A program made the translations under genes and the position numbers. A stretch of 64,000 bases of DNA from Phyllobacterium myrsinacearum. GTDB taxonomy: Bacteria > Pseudomonadota > Alphaproteobacteria > Rhizobiales > Rhizobiaceae. Location of the stretch: NCBI RefSeq assembly GCF_002980555.1, contig NZ_PVBT01000001.1, positions 1,240,001 to 1,304,000 of the forward strand. Direction: 5' to 3'. This document shows positions 54,581 to 63,216 of this stretch, piece after piece (within the stretch, counting starts at the first letter, position 1; every line of letters starts with the position of its first letter). The notes under the pieces are model-generated. The model had not been told where the DNA came from. It saw nothing but the letters and a program-made list of their open reading frames with translations, and did not search any database.

Positions 54581-55744
54581 ATGGATTTCGGTCTTTCGGA
54601 GGAGCAAAGGCTGATTGTCGAAACGACACGCGCCTTTGTCGAAAACGAGCTTTACCCGCATGAAGTGGAAGTGGAGCGCACTGGTGTCCTGCGCAAGGAG
54701 CTTGCGGACGAACTGAAGCAGAAGGCGATTGCAGCCGGCCTTTATGCGGCGAACATGCCGGAATCCGTCGGCGGCGCCGGTCTTGATACCGTGACATGGC
54801 TGCTCTACGAAAAGGAGCTTGGCCGCGCCAATTATGCGCTGCACTGGTCCTGCGTCGGCCGTCCCTCGAACATCCTGCTCGCCGGTACCGACGCGCAGAA
54901 GGAAAAATACCTCTATCCCTGCATTCGCGGCGAAAAGTCCGATTGCCTCGCCATGACGGAACCGGGCGCCGGTTCCGATCTGCGCGGCATGAAGGCGACG
55001 GCCGTGGAAAAGGGCGGTGACTGGATCGTCAACGGCACCAAGCATTTCATCAGCCATGCGCTGGAAGCGGATTTCGTCATCCTCTTCGTGGCCTCCGGCG
55101 AGGAAGACACGCCGCGCGGCAAGAAAAAGAAAATCACCGCCTTCTTCGTCGACAAGGGCCATCCAGGGATGACCATCCGCGAGGGATACCGCAACGTCTC
55201 GCACCGCGGCTATACCAATGCCATCGTCGAGTTCGACGATTGCCGCCTGCCCGCAGACGCCATCCTTGGCGAGGTGCACAAGGGTTTCGAGGTCGCCAAT
55301 ACATGGCTTGGCGCGACGCGTCTGCAGGTTGCGGCCACCTGTCTCGGCCGGGCCGAACGGGCGCTTGGCCATGCGATTGAATACGCGGCGCAGCGGGAAC
55401 AGTTCGGCCAGCAAATCGGCAAGTTTCAGGGCGTCTCGTTCAAGCTTGCCGACATGGCAACGGAACTGAAGGCCGCCGATCTCCTGACCTTCGAGGCGGG
55501 CTGGAAGTTCGATCAGGGCACGGTCACCGATCAGGACATGGCCATGGCCAAGCTGAAGGCCACGGAAATGCTCGCCTTCGTCGCCGACGAGGCGATCCAG
55601 ATTCACGGCGGCATGGGCCTGATGGACGATCTGCCGCTTGAGCGCATCTGGCGCGATGCACGGGTCGAGCGCATCTGGGAAGGCACATCGGAAATCCAGC
55701 GGCACATCATTTCGCGCGCCCTGCTTCGTCCGCATGGAGCGTAA
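54581..55744 (+). CDS. Acyl-CoA dehydrogenase, possible gamma-butyrobetainyl-CoA dehydrogenase
   Basis: FAD acyl-CoA dehydrogenase of 387 residues starting MDFGLSEEQRLIVETTRAFVENELYPHEVEVE. The FAD-binding segment CLAMTEPGAGSDLRG and the C-terminal QIHGGMGLMDDLPLERIWRDARVERIWEGTSEIQR, with its catalytic Glu, are clear. It resembles the CaiA/butyrobetaine branch in wording, and its place with a CoA ligase and hydratase suggests that it oxidises gamma-butyrobetainyl-CoA to crotonobetainyl-CoA. A role on another acyl-CoA remains possible. Confidence 0.82.
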   Translation: MDFGLSEEQRLIVETTRAFVENELYPHEVEVERTGVLRKELADELKQKAIAAGLYAANMPESVGGAGLDTVTWLLYEKELGRANYALHWSCVGRPSNILLAGTDAQKEKYLYPCIRGEKSDCLAMTEPGAGSDLRGMKATAVEKGGDWIVNGTKHFISHALEADFVILFVASGEEDTPRGKKKKITAFFVDKGHPGMTIREGYRNVSHRGYTNAIVEFDDCRLPADAILGEVHKGFEVANTWLGATRLQVAATCLGRAERALGHAIEYAAQREQFGQQIGKFQGVSFKLADMATELKAADLLTFEAGWKFDQGTVTDQDMAMAKLKATEMLAFVADEAIQIHGGMGLMDDLPLERIWRDARVERIWEGTSEIQRHIISRALLRPHGA

Positions 55745-55764
55745 GTGGTTATGCGGTCAGGTTT

Positions 55765-55925
55765 CACCCCCCTCTGTCCTGCCGGACATCTCCCCCACAA
55801 GGGGGGAGATCGGCCTGCATTGCCGTTTCTGCGAAATTTGAAACGTTTCCTGTTGTGCGAAAACATTCATGCCAATGTGATCTCCCCCCTTGTGGGGGAG
55901 ATGTCCGGCAGGACAGAGGGGGGTG
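55765..55925. repeat. REP/BIME-like palindromic element, copy 3
   Basis: About 161 bp from CACCCCCCTCTGTCC to GGACAGAGGGGGGTG, with both arms of the TCCTGCCGGA type, so it is the most complete palindrome of the three. Local hairpins CTCCCCCACAAGGGGGGAG at each end, central 60-70 bases unpaired. It interrupts the catabolic operon between the acyl-CoA dehydrogenase and the CoA ligase, where it may attenuate transcription or affect mRNA stability. Confidence 0.85.
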
Positions 55926-55933
55926 CCTGATAC

Positions 55934-58006
55934 ATGCACGCACTCGACCGTCTGCTCCGTCCCAAAACCATTGCCGTCTTCGGCGGCCTTCAGGCCGCCG
56001 AAGTCATAAAGCAATCACAGAAAATGGGGTTCTCCGGCCAGATATGGCCGGTGCATCCCAAGCATGACGAAGTCCTCGGCCTCAAGGCCTACCGGTCCGT
56101 TGCCGATTTGCCCGGCAGCCCCGATGCCGCCTTTGTCGGCGTCAACCGCTTCCTGACCCTCGATATCGTCCGCCAATTGCGTGAACGCGGCGCAGGTGTT
56201 GCCGTCTGCTACGCCTCGGGGTTTCTTGAAGCGGGTGCCGATGACGCGGATGGCGCACGCCTGCAGGACGAACTGATCGCGGCGGCCGGCGACATGCCCA
56301 TCATCGGGCCGAACTGCTATGGCCTGATCAATTACTGCGATGGCGCCCTGCTCTGGCCCGACCAGCATGGCGGGCGCAGGCTTGCCGCCGGTGAACGCGG
56401 TGTCGCCATCATCACGCAATCTTCCAACATCGCCATCAACATGACCATGCAGACGCGCGGATTGCCGATTGCCCACGTCATGACGGCGGGCAACCAGGCG
56501 CAGACCGGCCTGCCCGACATGGCCATCGCCCTGCTTGAAGATGATCGGGTGACGGCGCTGGGCCTGCACATCGAGGCGTTTCAATCCGCAGCAAAGTTCG
56601 AAGTTTTGGCAAAACGGGCGCGGGAACTCAACAAGCCGATTGTCGCCATGAAGGTCGGACGCTCCGCGCAGGCGCGCGCCGCCACGGTGTCGCACACGGC
56701 CTCGCTGGCCGGATCGGATGCGGCCTCGGATGCATTTTTGCAACGGCTCGGCATTGCCCGCGTCAATTCCATCGCCTCTTTTCTTGAAACGCTGAAACTG
56801 CTGCATGTGCACGGGCCGCTTGACGGCGACACGCTGTGCTCCATGAGCTGTTCCGGCGGCGAAGCCTCCGTCATGGCCGACAGCGCCGAGGGGCGGAGCA
56901 TCCACTTTCCACCGCTCACGCCGGAGCATCGCGCCAAGGTCAAGTCCACGCTGGGGCCGCTGGTCGCCGTCGCCAATCCGCTGGATTACCACACCTTCAT
57001 CTGGAACAACGAACCGGCGCTGACCGAGACTTTCACGGCCATGGTATCCGGCGGTTTTGCCTTGAGCTGTCTCGTCCTCGATTTTCCGCGCAAGGATCGC
57101 TGTTCCGATGTCGACTGGTGGTCGACGGTACGTGGCCTTGAATCGGCCCTCAAAACCAACAGGGCCAAGGGTGCCATCGTCGCCTCACTGCCGGAAAACA
57201 TCCCGGAAGAGTATATGGCCGGGCTGATGGCGCAAGGCATTGCGCCGCTCTGCGGCATCACCGAAGCATTCGATGCGGCCGAGGCCGCCGCCTTTATCGG
57301 CAAGGCATGGAAGATGCCCCCAGCCGTGCCCGTCGCCATCCCGGAAATCCGTGGTGCAGAGGAACGGGCGCCCGATGAAGCGCAAGCTAAAGCCATCCTT
57401 GCCAATCGCGGCCTGCCCGTACCACCGGGCAGACGCTGCCGGACGGTCGATGCGGCCGTTGCGGCTGCGCAGGACCTGACGTTCCCGGTTGCGCTCAAGG
57501 CGCTCGGCGTCGCGCACAAATCCGAATTGAATGCCGTGCGGCTCAATCTGCGCGATGCGGATGCCGTGCGCGCGGCGGCAACCGACCTCATTGCCATCGG
57601 CAACGGCCTCTATGTCGAGCGCATGGTGACAGATGCGGTTGCGGAACTGATCGTCGGCATTGTCGATGATCCGCAGTTTGGGCCGCTGATGACCCTTGGA
57701 ACCGGCGGCGTGCTGGTGGAGCTGCTGCAGGACAGTGTCACGCTGCTGCTACCCTCCGGCCGCGCGGAGATCGAAGCGGCTCTTCGGAGCCTGCGCATGT
57801 TTCCGCTGCTCGATGGCTATCGCGGCAAGCCGAAAGCCGATCTGGATGCCGCAATCGATGCCATTCTTGGCATTGCCGGTTTTGCCGTTGAGAATGCGGG
57901 GCGGATCGTTGAACTCGATATCAATCCGCTGCTTGTATGCCGCAGCGGCCAAGGCGCTTGGATCGCCGATGCGCTGTTAATCACCAGGGGAGAGCTGCAT
58001 GAATGA
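55934..58006 (+). CDS. NDP-forming acyl-CoA ligase (acetate--CoA ligase family)
   Basis: A 690-residue single-chain ligase of the ADP-forming superfamily: CoA-binding Rossmann domain (DRLLRPKTIAVFGGLQAAEVIKQS), succinyl-CoA-ligase-like domains with the phosphohistidine segment ATVSHTASLAGSDAASDAFL, and an ATP-grasp domain at the C-terminus (FPVALKALGVAHKSELNAVRLNL; FAVENAGRIVELDINPLLVC). By context it could activate gamma-butyrobetaine, crotonobetaine or carnitine to the CoA thioester, a job done by the AMP-forming CaiC elsewhere. Its start is nine bases after the palindromic element. Confidence 0.85.
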   Translation: MHALDRLLRPKTIAVFGGLQAAEVIKQSQKMGFSGQIWPVHPKHDEVLGLKAYRSVADLPGSPDAAFVGVNRFLTLDIVRQLRERGAGVAVCYASGFLEAGADDADGARLQDELIAAAGDMPIIGPNCYGLINYCDGALLWPDQHGGRRLAAGERGVAIITQSSNIAINMTMQTRGLPIAHVMTAGNQAQTGLPDMAIALLEDDRVTALGLHIEAFQSAAKFEVLAKRARELNKPIVAMKVGRSAQARAATVSHTASLAGSDAASDAFLQRLGIARVNSIASFLETLKLLHVHGPLDGDTLCSMSCSGGEASVMADSAEGRSIHFPPLTPEHRAKVKSTLGPLVAVANPLDYHTFIWNNEPALTETFTAMVSGGFALSCLVLDFPRKDRCSDVDWWSTVRGLESALKTNRAKGAIVASLPENIPEEYMAGLMAQGIAPLCGITEAFDAAEAAAFIGKAWKMPPAVPVAIPEIRGAEERAPDEAQAKAILANRGLPVPPGRRCRTVDAAVAAAQDLTFPVALKALGVAHKSELNAVRLNLRDADAVRAAATDLIAIGNGLYVERMVTDAVAELIVGIVDDPQFGPLMTLGTGGVLVELLQDSVTLLLPSGRAEIEAALRSLRMFPLLDGYRGKPKADLDAAIDAILGIAGFAVENAGRIVELDINPLLVCRSGQGAWIADALLITRGELHE

Positions 58007-58781
58007 TGTTGTCAGGACGCGCCGCGAGGGCGGCATTCTCGAAGTCACATTGGACCGTCCGAAGGCCAATGCCATCGACCTGAAGACCAGCCGCCTGCTC
58101 GGTGAAACGTTTCAAAAGTTCCGCGACGATCCCGAGCTTCGCGTCGCCATTGTCCAGACCGAGGGCGACAAGTTCTTTTGCGCCGGCTGGGATCTGAAAG
58201 CGGCGGCAGGCGGCGATGCGGTTGATGGTGACTACGGCGTCGGCGGTTTTGGCGGCCTGCAGGAACTGCGCGACTTCAACAAGCCTGTGATCGCCGCAGT
58301 TAACGGCATGGCGGTCGGCGGCGGGTTCGAACTCGCCCTCTCCTGCGATCTCATCTATGCGTCAGACCATTCCAGCTTTGCCCTGCCGGAAATCCGCGCG
58401 GGTACGCTGGCCGACGCCGCCACGGTGAAACTGCCCAAGCGCATTCCCTACCACGTCGCCATGGACCTGCTTCTGACCGGCCGCTGGATGGATGTCGCCG
58501 AGGCGCACCGCTGGGGCCTCGTCAACGAGGTCCTGCCCAAGGACAAGCTGATGCAACGGGTGTGGGAGATCGCCCGGCTTCTGGAAAGCGGCCCGCCGCT
58601 GGTGTTCGCCGCCATCAAGGAAGTGGCGCGCGAGGCGGAAGACATGAGCTTCCAGGACGCGATGAACTGGATCACCAAGCGCAAATTCCGCACGGTTGAC
58701 ATGCTCTACGCTTCGGAAGACGGTCAGGAAGGGTTTAAAGCCTTTGCCGAAAAACGCGATCCCGTATGGAAGGGCAGATGA
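57999..58781 (+). CDS. Enoyl-CoA hydratase, possible crotonobetainyl-CoA hydratase
   Basis: A 260-residue crotonase-family protein: TRREGGILEVTLDRPKANAID, oxyanion-hole segments GDKFFCAGWDLKAA and NGMAVGGGFELALSCDLIYAS, and the catalytic-loop region ALPEIRAGTLADAATVKLPKRIPYHVAMDLLLTGR. It looks like the CaiD branch, which interconverts crotonobetainyl-CoA and carnitinyl-CoA. It overlaps the ligase by eight bases and the esterase by four. Confidence 0.85.
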   Translation: MNDVVRTRREGGILEVTLDRPKANAIDLKTSRLLGETFQKFRDDPELRVAIVQTEGDKFFCAGWDLKAAAGGDAVDGDYGVGGFGGLQELRDFNKPVIAAVNGMAVGGGFELALSCDLIYASDHSSFALPEIRAGTLADAATVKLPKRIPYHVAMDLLLTGRWMDVAEAHRWGLVNEVLPKDKLMQRVWEIARLLESGPPLVFAAIKEVAREAEDMSFQDAMNWITKRKFRTVDMLYASEDGQEGFKAFAEKRDPVWKGR

Positions 58782-59728
58782 GCGCGGATTATTCAGTCCT
58801 GATCGACGCGGAAACCTGGGCCTTCATCGAGCGGACGAACAGCTTTTATCCGCCCGATGCCGTCGACTATACCGTCGCGCAGCAGCGCGATGTCTATAAC
58901 ACCATGTGCAAGGCCTTTTTTGCCGGTTATCCGGAATCGGTGTCGTCGGCTGATCGCTTCATCGATGCGCGAGACCACAAGATACCCATCCGCATCTACG
59001 AAAAACGCGACAGCGATCCTGAAGCGGTCTGCCTCTATTTCCATGGCGGCGGCTTTGTCGTCGGCGGCCTCGACAGCCATGACGACGTCTGTGCTGAGAT
59101 TTGCGAGGCAACCGGCTTCCGCGTCATTTCGGTTGACTACCGCCTCGCCCCCGAACATCTGCATCCCGCCTCATTCCGGGATTGCCTTGCAGCCTTTGAA
59201 CATGTGGCGTCCATCTCGGAACTGCCTGTCGTCCTATGTGGAGACAGTGCAGGAGGCAATCTCGCAGCAGCAGTCTCGCACACTGTACGCGGTGATGACC
59301 GGCAGCCGATTGGGCAAGTGCTCATTTATCCGGGACTCGGCGGCGCGACGGATCGAGGCTCCTATCTGACCCATGCGCAAGCACCGATGCTGACGACGCG
59401 CGATACCCTCTATTATGCGGAAATCAGGGGTGGCGGGTTCAACTGGTCGACGGACCCGCGCTTTGCCCCGCTGGCCGATCCGGATTTTTCCGGCCTGCCC
59501 GATACCGTCGTGATCTCGGCCGAATGCGATCCGCTTTCCGACGATGGCAGGCACTATTGCCAGCGCATCTCGGCGGCGGGCGGCAAGGCAATCTGGAACA
59601 ATGAGCCCGGCCTCGTGCACGGCTATCTGCGTGCCCGCCACACTGTTACACGCGCGCGCTCCAGTTTCCGCCGCATCTGCACCGCCGTGCATCTGCTGGG
59701 ACAGGGGCGCTGGCCGGGCCAGCTTTAA
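58778..59728 (+). CDS. Alpha/beta hydrolase of the HSL family, possible acylcarnitine esterase
   Basis: A 316-residue hydrolase: oxyanion motif HGGGF (89-93), nucleophile elbow GDSAGG (Ser157), Asp in ISAECDPLSDDG and His in EPGLVHGYLRARH. The ATG at 58778 makes an ATGA overlap with the hydratase stop; an upstream ATG at 58766 is possible. Place at the end of the carnitine operon suggests that it frees carnitine from short-chain acylcarnitines, as Pseudomonas HocS does, but sequence alone does not fix the substrate. Confidence 0.82.
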   Translation: MSADYSVLIDAETWAFIERTNSFYPPDAVDYTVAQQRDVYNTMCKAFFAGYPESVSSADRFIDARDHKIPIRIYEKRDSDPEAVCLYFHGGGFVVGGLDSHDDVCAEICEATGFRVISVDYRLAPEHLHPASFRDCLAAFEHVASISELPVVLCGDSAGGNLAAAVSHTVRGDDRQPIGQVLIYPGLGGATDRGSYLTHAQAPMLTTRDTLYYAEIRGGGFNWSTDPRFAPLADPDFSGLPDTVVISAECDPLSDDGRHYCQRISAAGGKAIWNNEPGLVHGYLRARHTVTRARSSFRRICTAVHLLGQGRWPGQL

Positions 59729-59751
59729 ACCCGATTTTGCAGTTTTGCAGA

Positions 59752-61413
59752 TCAATTCCCGGCGCTTGCCATGCGCCGGTTCTTGACCGCCCCCTCCAGC
59801 CAGCCCAGCTCCATTTCCGGAACCGATGACAGCAGCAGGTCGGTATAGGCGTCGAAGGGCGGCTGCAGCACCTGCGATTTCGGACCGTAGCGCACCACCT
59901 CGCCGCGATACATCACGGCGATGGCGTCGGCGATGGATTTCACCGTCGCAAGATCGTGGGTGATGAAGAGATAGGCCACATGTTCGTCCGCCTGCAGGTC
60001 GAGCAGCAGTTTCAGGATGCCGTCGGCCACAAGCGGATCGAGCGCGCTGGTCACCTCGTCGCAGATGATCAGTTTCGGCTTGGCGGCGAGCGCCCGGGCG
60101 ATGCAGACGCGCTGTTTTTGCCCGCCTGACAATTCAGCCGGATAACGGTCGGCAAAACCCTTGCCCATCTCGATCTTGTCGAGCAGTTCGGCAATGCGTG
60201 CATCGCGCTCCTTGCCGCGCATGCCGAAATAGAATTCAAGCGGGCGGCCGATGATGGTGCCGATGGTCTGGCGCGGATTCATCGCCACGTCGGCCATCTG
60301 GTAGATCATCTGCAATTCGCGCAGATCGTTGCGCGTGCGGTTGGCAAGGCGCGGCGAAAGCGTGCGCCCGTCAAAGGTGATCGTCCCTTCCATCGGCGGC
60401 AGCAGACCGGTGATGGCCCGCGCCAGCGTGGATTTGCCTGAGCCGGATTCACCGACAACAGCCAGCGTCTGGCCGGGATGCAGGTCCACGGAGACGTTCT
60501 TCAATACCTTGACCAGCCCGCCGCCATAGGCCGCGGTGATGTTCTTCACAGACAGGATGGGCGTGCCCGTGCTCGTCTTTTCCTGATGCGGGATGTGATG
60601 CACCGACACCAGCTGGCGCGTATAATCCTGGCGCGGTTCCTTGATGATCTGGCGCGTGTCGCCATATTCCACCATCTTGCCATGGCGCAGCACCATGATG
60701 TCGTCGGCCACCTGCGCCACCACGGCAAGGTCGTGCGTGATGTAGAGCGCAGCAACATTGGTATCGCGGATGGCATCCTTGATCGAGGCGAGCACATCGA
60801 TCTGCGTGGTCACGTCGAGCGCCGTTGTCGGCTCGTCGAACACGATCAGATCCGGCTCGGAACACAGCGCCATGGCAGTCATGGCCCGTTGCAGCTGGCC
60901 ACCGGAAACCTGGTGCGGAAAGCGCTGGCCAAAAGTTTCGGGATTGGGCAGGCCGAGCTTCTTGAACAGGCCGATGGCGCGTTTTTCCGCCTCGGCGCGG
61001 GTGGCGATCCGGTGCTGCAGCGCCGCTTCAACCACCTGATCCATCAGTTTGCGCGCCGGATTGAAGGCGGCAGCGGCAGACTGGGCGACATAGCAGACTT
61101 CCCGCCCGCGAATATCGCGCAGGGTCTTTGCACCGCCTTTGAGGATATCACGGCCGTTGAGCAGCACCTCCCCGCCGGTGATGCGCACGCCGCCACGCCC
61201 GTAGCCCATGCCGGACAGGCCGATGGTGGATTTGCCCGCACCGGATTCGCCGATGAGGCCGAGCACCTTGCCGCGTTCCACCGTCACCGAGATATCATCG
61301 ACGATCACCACATTGCGCGGCGCTTCGCCCGGCGGATAGCTGGTCGCCTCGATCCGCAGGTTGCGGATGTCGAGAAGCAGGCCGGTCTTGTCCTTCGCAG
61401 GTGCTTTAGCCAT
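59752..61413 (-). CDS. Dipeptide/oligopeptide-type ABC transporter, double ATPase subunit
   Basis: A 553-residue protein with two full ABC domains in tandem (DppD+DppF type). First: Walker A GESGAGKST near residue 58 and signature VSGGQLQRA. Second: GESGSGKST near residue 325 and LSGGQKQRV. It energises the two permeases encoded just upstream. It starts eight bases inside the end of the permease gene and faces the carnitine operon tail to tail, with a 23-base gap. Confidence 0.93.
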   Translation of the reverse strand: MAKAPAKDKTGLLLDIRNLRIEATSYPPGEAPRNVVIVDDISVTVERGKVLGLIGESGAGKSTIGLSGMGYGRGGVRITGGEVLLNGRDILKGGAKTLRDIRGREVCYVAQSAAAAFNPARKLMDQVVEAALQHRIATRAEAEKRAIGLFKKLGLPNPETFGQRFPHQVSGGQLQRAMTAMALCSEPDLIVFDEPTTALDVTTQIDVLASIKDAIRDTNVAALYITHDLAVVAQVADDIMVLRHGKMVEYGDTRQIIKEPRQDYTRQLVSVHHIPHQEKTSTGTPILSVKNITAAYGGGLVKVLKNVSVDLHPGQTLAVVGESGSGKSTLARAITGLLPPMEGTITFDGRTLSPRLANRTRNDLRELQMIYQMADVAMNPRQTIGTIIGRPLEFYFGMRGKERDARIAELLDKIEMGKGFADRYPAELSGGQKQRVCIARALAAKPKLIICDEVTSALDPLVADGILKLLLDLQADEHVAYLFITHDLATVKSIADAIAVMYRGEVVRYGPKSQVLQPPFDAYTDLLLSSVPEMELGWLEGAVKNRRMASAGN

Positions 61414-62236
61414 TGCCGCGTCCTCCCTTCAGGCTGGTGGTCCGGTTGAGAATCCAGTCGGCGACGAGATTGACGGAGATGGCGAGGACCGCGATGGCAG
61501 CCGCCGGAATAAGCGCCGCCGGAATGCCGAACACGATGCCCTCCTTGTTTTCCTTGACCATGCCGCCCCAGTCCGCATCCGGCGGCTGGACGCCGAGGCC
61601 GAGGAAGGACAGCGCTGACAGGAACAGCACGGCAAAGATGAAACGCAGGCCGAGTTCGGCAACCAGCGGTGTCAGGGCATTGGGCAGTATCTCGCGGAAA
61701 ATGATCCAGATACGCCCCTCGCCGCGCAGCTTTGCCGCCTCGACGAAATCCATGACGTTGATATCAACAGCCACGGCGCGCGCCAGCCGGTAGACGCGCG
61801 TGGCATCGAGCAGGCCCATGACGAGGATCAGCGTGGTGACATTGCCCGGCAGCACCGACAGCACCACAAGCGCGAAGATCAGCGTCGGGATCGCCATGAT
61901 CAGATCGACGAACCGCGACATGAGCTGGTCGAACCAGCCGCCGATGACGGCGGCGGCAAAGCCGAGGACCGAGCCGAGAATGAAGGACAGCGCCGTTGCC
62001 ATGGCGGCGATGAAGATGGTGATGCGCGCGCCGTAGATCATGCGGGACAACAGGTCGCGGCCGAGATTGTCCGTGCCGAGCCAATACTTTGCCGACATGG
62101 GCTCCCAGACATCGCCGACGGTTTCGCCAACGGAATAAGGCGCAACCCATGGCGCGAAAATGGCCGCGAACAGGAAGACCGCCGTGATGATCAGGCCGAT
62201 CCAGGCGCTGATGGGGATGTTCTTAACATTCAGCAT
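61406..62236 (-). CDS. ABC transporter permease (DppC-like)
   Basis: A 276-residue inner membrane permease with an N-terminal oppC-type helix (PISAWIGLIITAVFLFAAIFAPWV), the YWLGTDNLGRDLLSRMIYGARI motif common to DppC/OppC, and the EAA loop around DFVEAAKLRGEGRIWIIFREILPNALTPL. It pairs with the DppB-like permease starting from 63205. Confidence 0.92.
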   Translation of the reverse strand: MLNVKNIPISAWIGLIITAVFLFAAIFAPWVAPYSVGETVGDVWEPMSAKYWLGTDNLGRDLLSRMIYGARITIFIAAMATALSFILGSVLGFAAAVIGGWFDQLMSRFVDLIMAIPTLIFALVVLSVLPGNVTTLILVMGLLDATRVYRLARAVAVDINVMDFVEAAKLRGEGRIWIIFREILPNALTPLVAELGLRFIFAVLFLSALSFLGLGVQPPDADWGGMVKENKEGIVFGIPAALIPAAAIAVLAISVNLVADWILNRTTSLKGGRGNG

Positions 62237-62245
62237 GGCGCGGCC

Positions 62246-63205
62246 TCACTTGGGATGTCTGAGGCGGGGATTGGAAACAATCGCCACGATGTCAGCAATG
62301 ATGTTGAGGGTGATGTAAACGGCGGCGAACACCAGCCCGCAGGCCTGAACGACCGGCACGTCGCGCTTGGCCACGTGGTCGACCAGATATTGCCCCATGC
62401 CGGGATAGACAAAAATCACCTCGACCACGACGACGCCGACGACGAGGAAGGCAAGATTGAGCATGACCACATTGACGATCGGCGCGATGGCGTTGGGGAA
62501 AGCATGGCGGGCGATGATCTGAAACGGCGTCAGACCCTTCAGCTCCGCCGTTTCGATATAGGCCGATTGCATGACATTGAGAATGGCCGCCCGGGTCATG
62601 CGCATCATATGCGCGAGGACGACGAGGGTCAGCACCGTCACCGGCAGGGCAATGGCGCTCAGCCTTTCGCCGAGCGGCATGCCGTCATAGACGGTCGAGA
62701 CGCTCGGAAACCATTGCAGGCGCACGGCGACGAAATAGATCAGGAGATAACCGGTAAAGAACTCCGGCAGCGACGTCGATGCGAGGCCGAGGCCGGAGAT
62801 GATCTTGTCCACCCAGCCATTGCGGTAGCGCACGGCCAAGAGGCCGAGGGCGATGGCGAGCGGAATGGAAACCACTGCCGCCCAGAAGGCGAGAAACAGG
62901 GTGTTCCACAACCGCCCCTTGAGCGAGGATGCGATGTCCTGTCCACTGGAAAGCGCCGTGCCGAGATCGCCGGTCAATATGCCGCCGAGCCAATGCAGGT
63001 AGCGGATATAAGCCGGATCGTTCAGCCCCATGTCACGCCGCAGGTTTTCCAATGCCTCCGGTGTGGCCGACTGGCCGAGAATGGATTGCGCCACGTCTCC
63101 CGGCAATATCTGGGTGCCTGCGAAAATCAGCACCGAGACGGCCAGGAGAAGGAGAAGGCCCATCGCAATGCGCTGGGCCACCAGTTTGAGGACAGGACCG
63201 CTCAT
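62246..63205 (-). CDS. ABC transporter permease (DppB-like)
   Basis: A 319-residue permease with the typical first helix RIAMGLLLLLAVSVLIFAGTQILPGDVAQSILGQ and periplasmic loop, then the EAA region around YIETAELKGLTPFQIIARHAFPNAIAPIVNVV. Belongs to the dipeptide/nickel/opine family. Nine bases separate it from the DppC-like gene. Confidence 0.92.
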   Translation of the reverse strand: MSGPVLKLVAQRIAMGLLLLLAVSVLIFAGTQILPGDVAQSILGQSATPEALENLRRDMGLNDPAYIRYLHWLGGILTGDLGTALSSGQDIASSLKGRLWNTLFLAFWAAVVSIPLAIALGLLAVRYRNGWVDKIISGLGLASTSLPEFFTGYLLIYFVAVRLQWFPSVSTVYDGMPLGERLSAIALPVTVLTLVVLAHMMRMTRAAILNVMQSAYIETAELKGLTPFQIIARHAFPNAIAPIVNVVMLNLAFLVVGVVVVEVIFVYPGMGQYLVDHVAKRDVPVVQACGLVFAAVYITLNIIADIVAIVSNPRLRHPK

Positions 63206-63216
63206 CCGCCCCGGCC

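Noticed and set aside
53861-55735. 624-codon minus-strand frame across cdhA and the acyl-CoA dehydrogenase gene
   Set aside because: Spans two well-supported plus-strand genes and has no protein character.
43406-55925. CRISPR-like array from repeated C/G-rich units
   Set aside because: The three repeats are 4-7 kb apart, palindromic and have no spacers or cas genes; they are REP-like elements.
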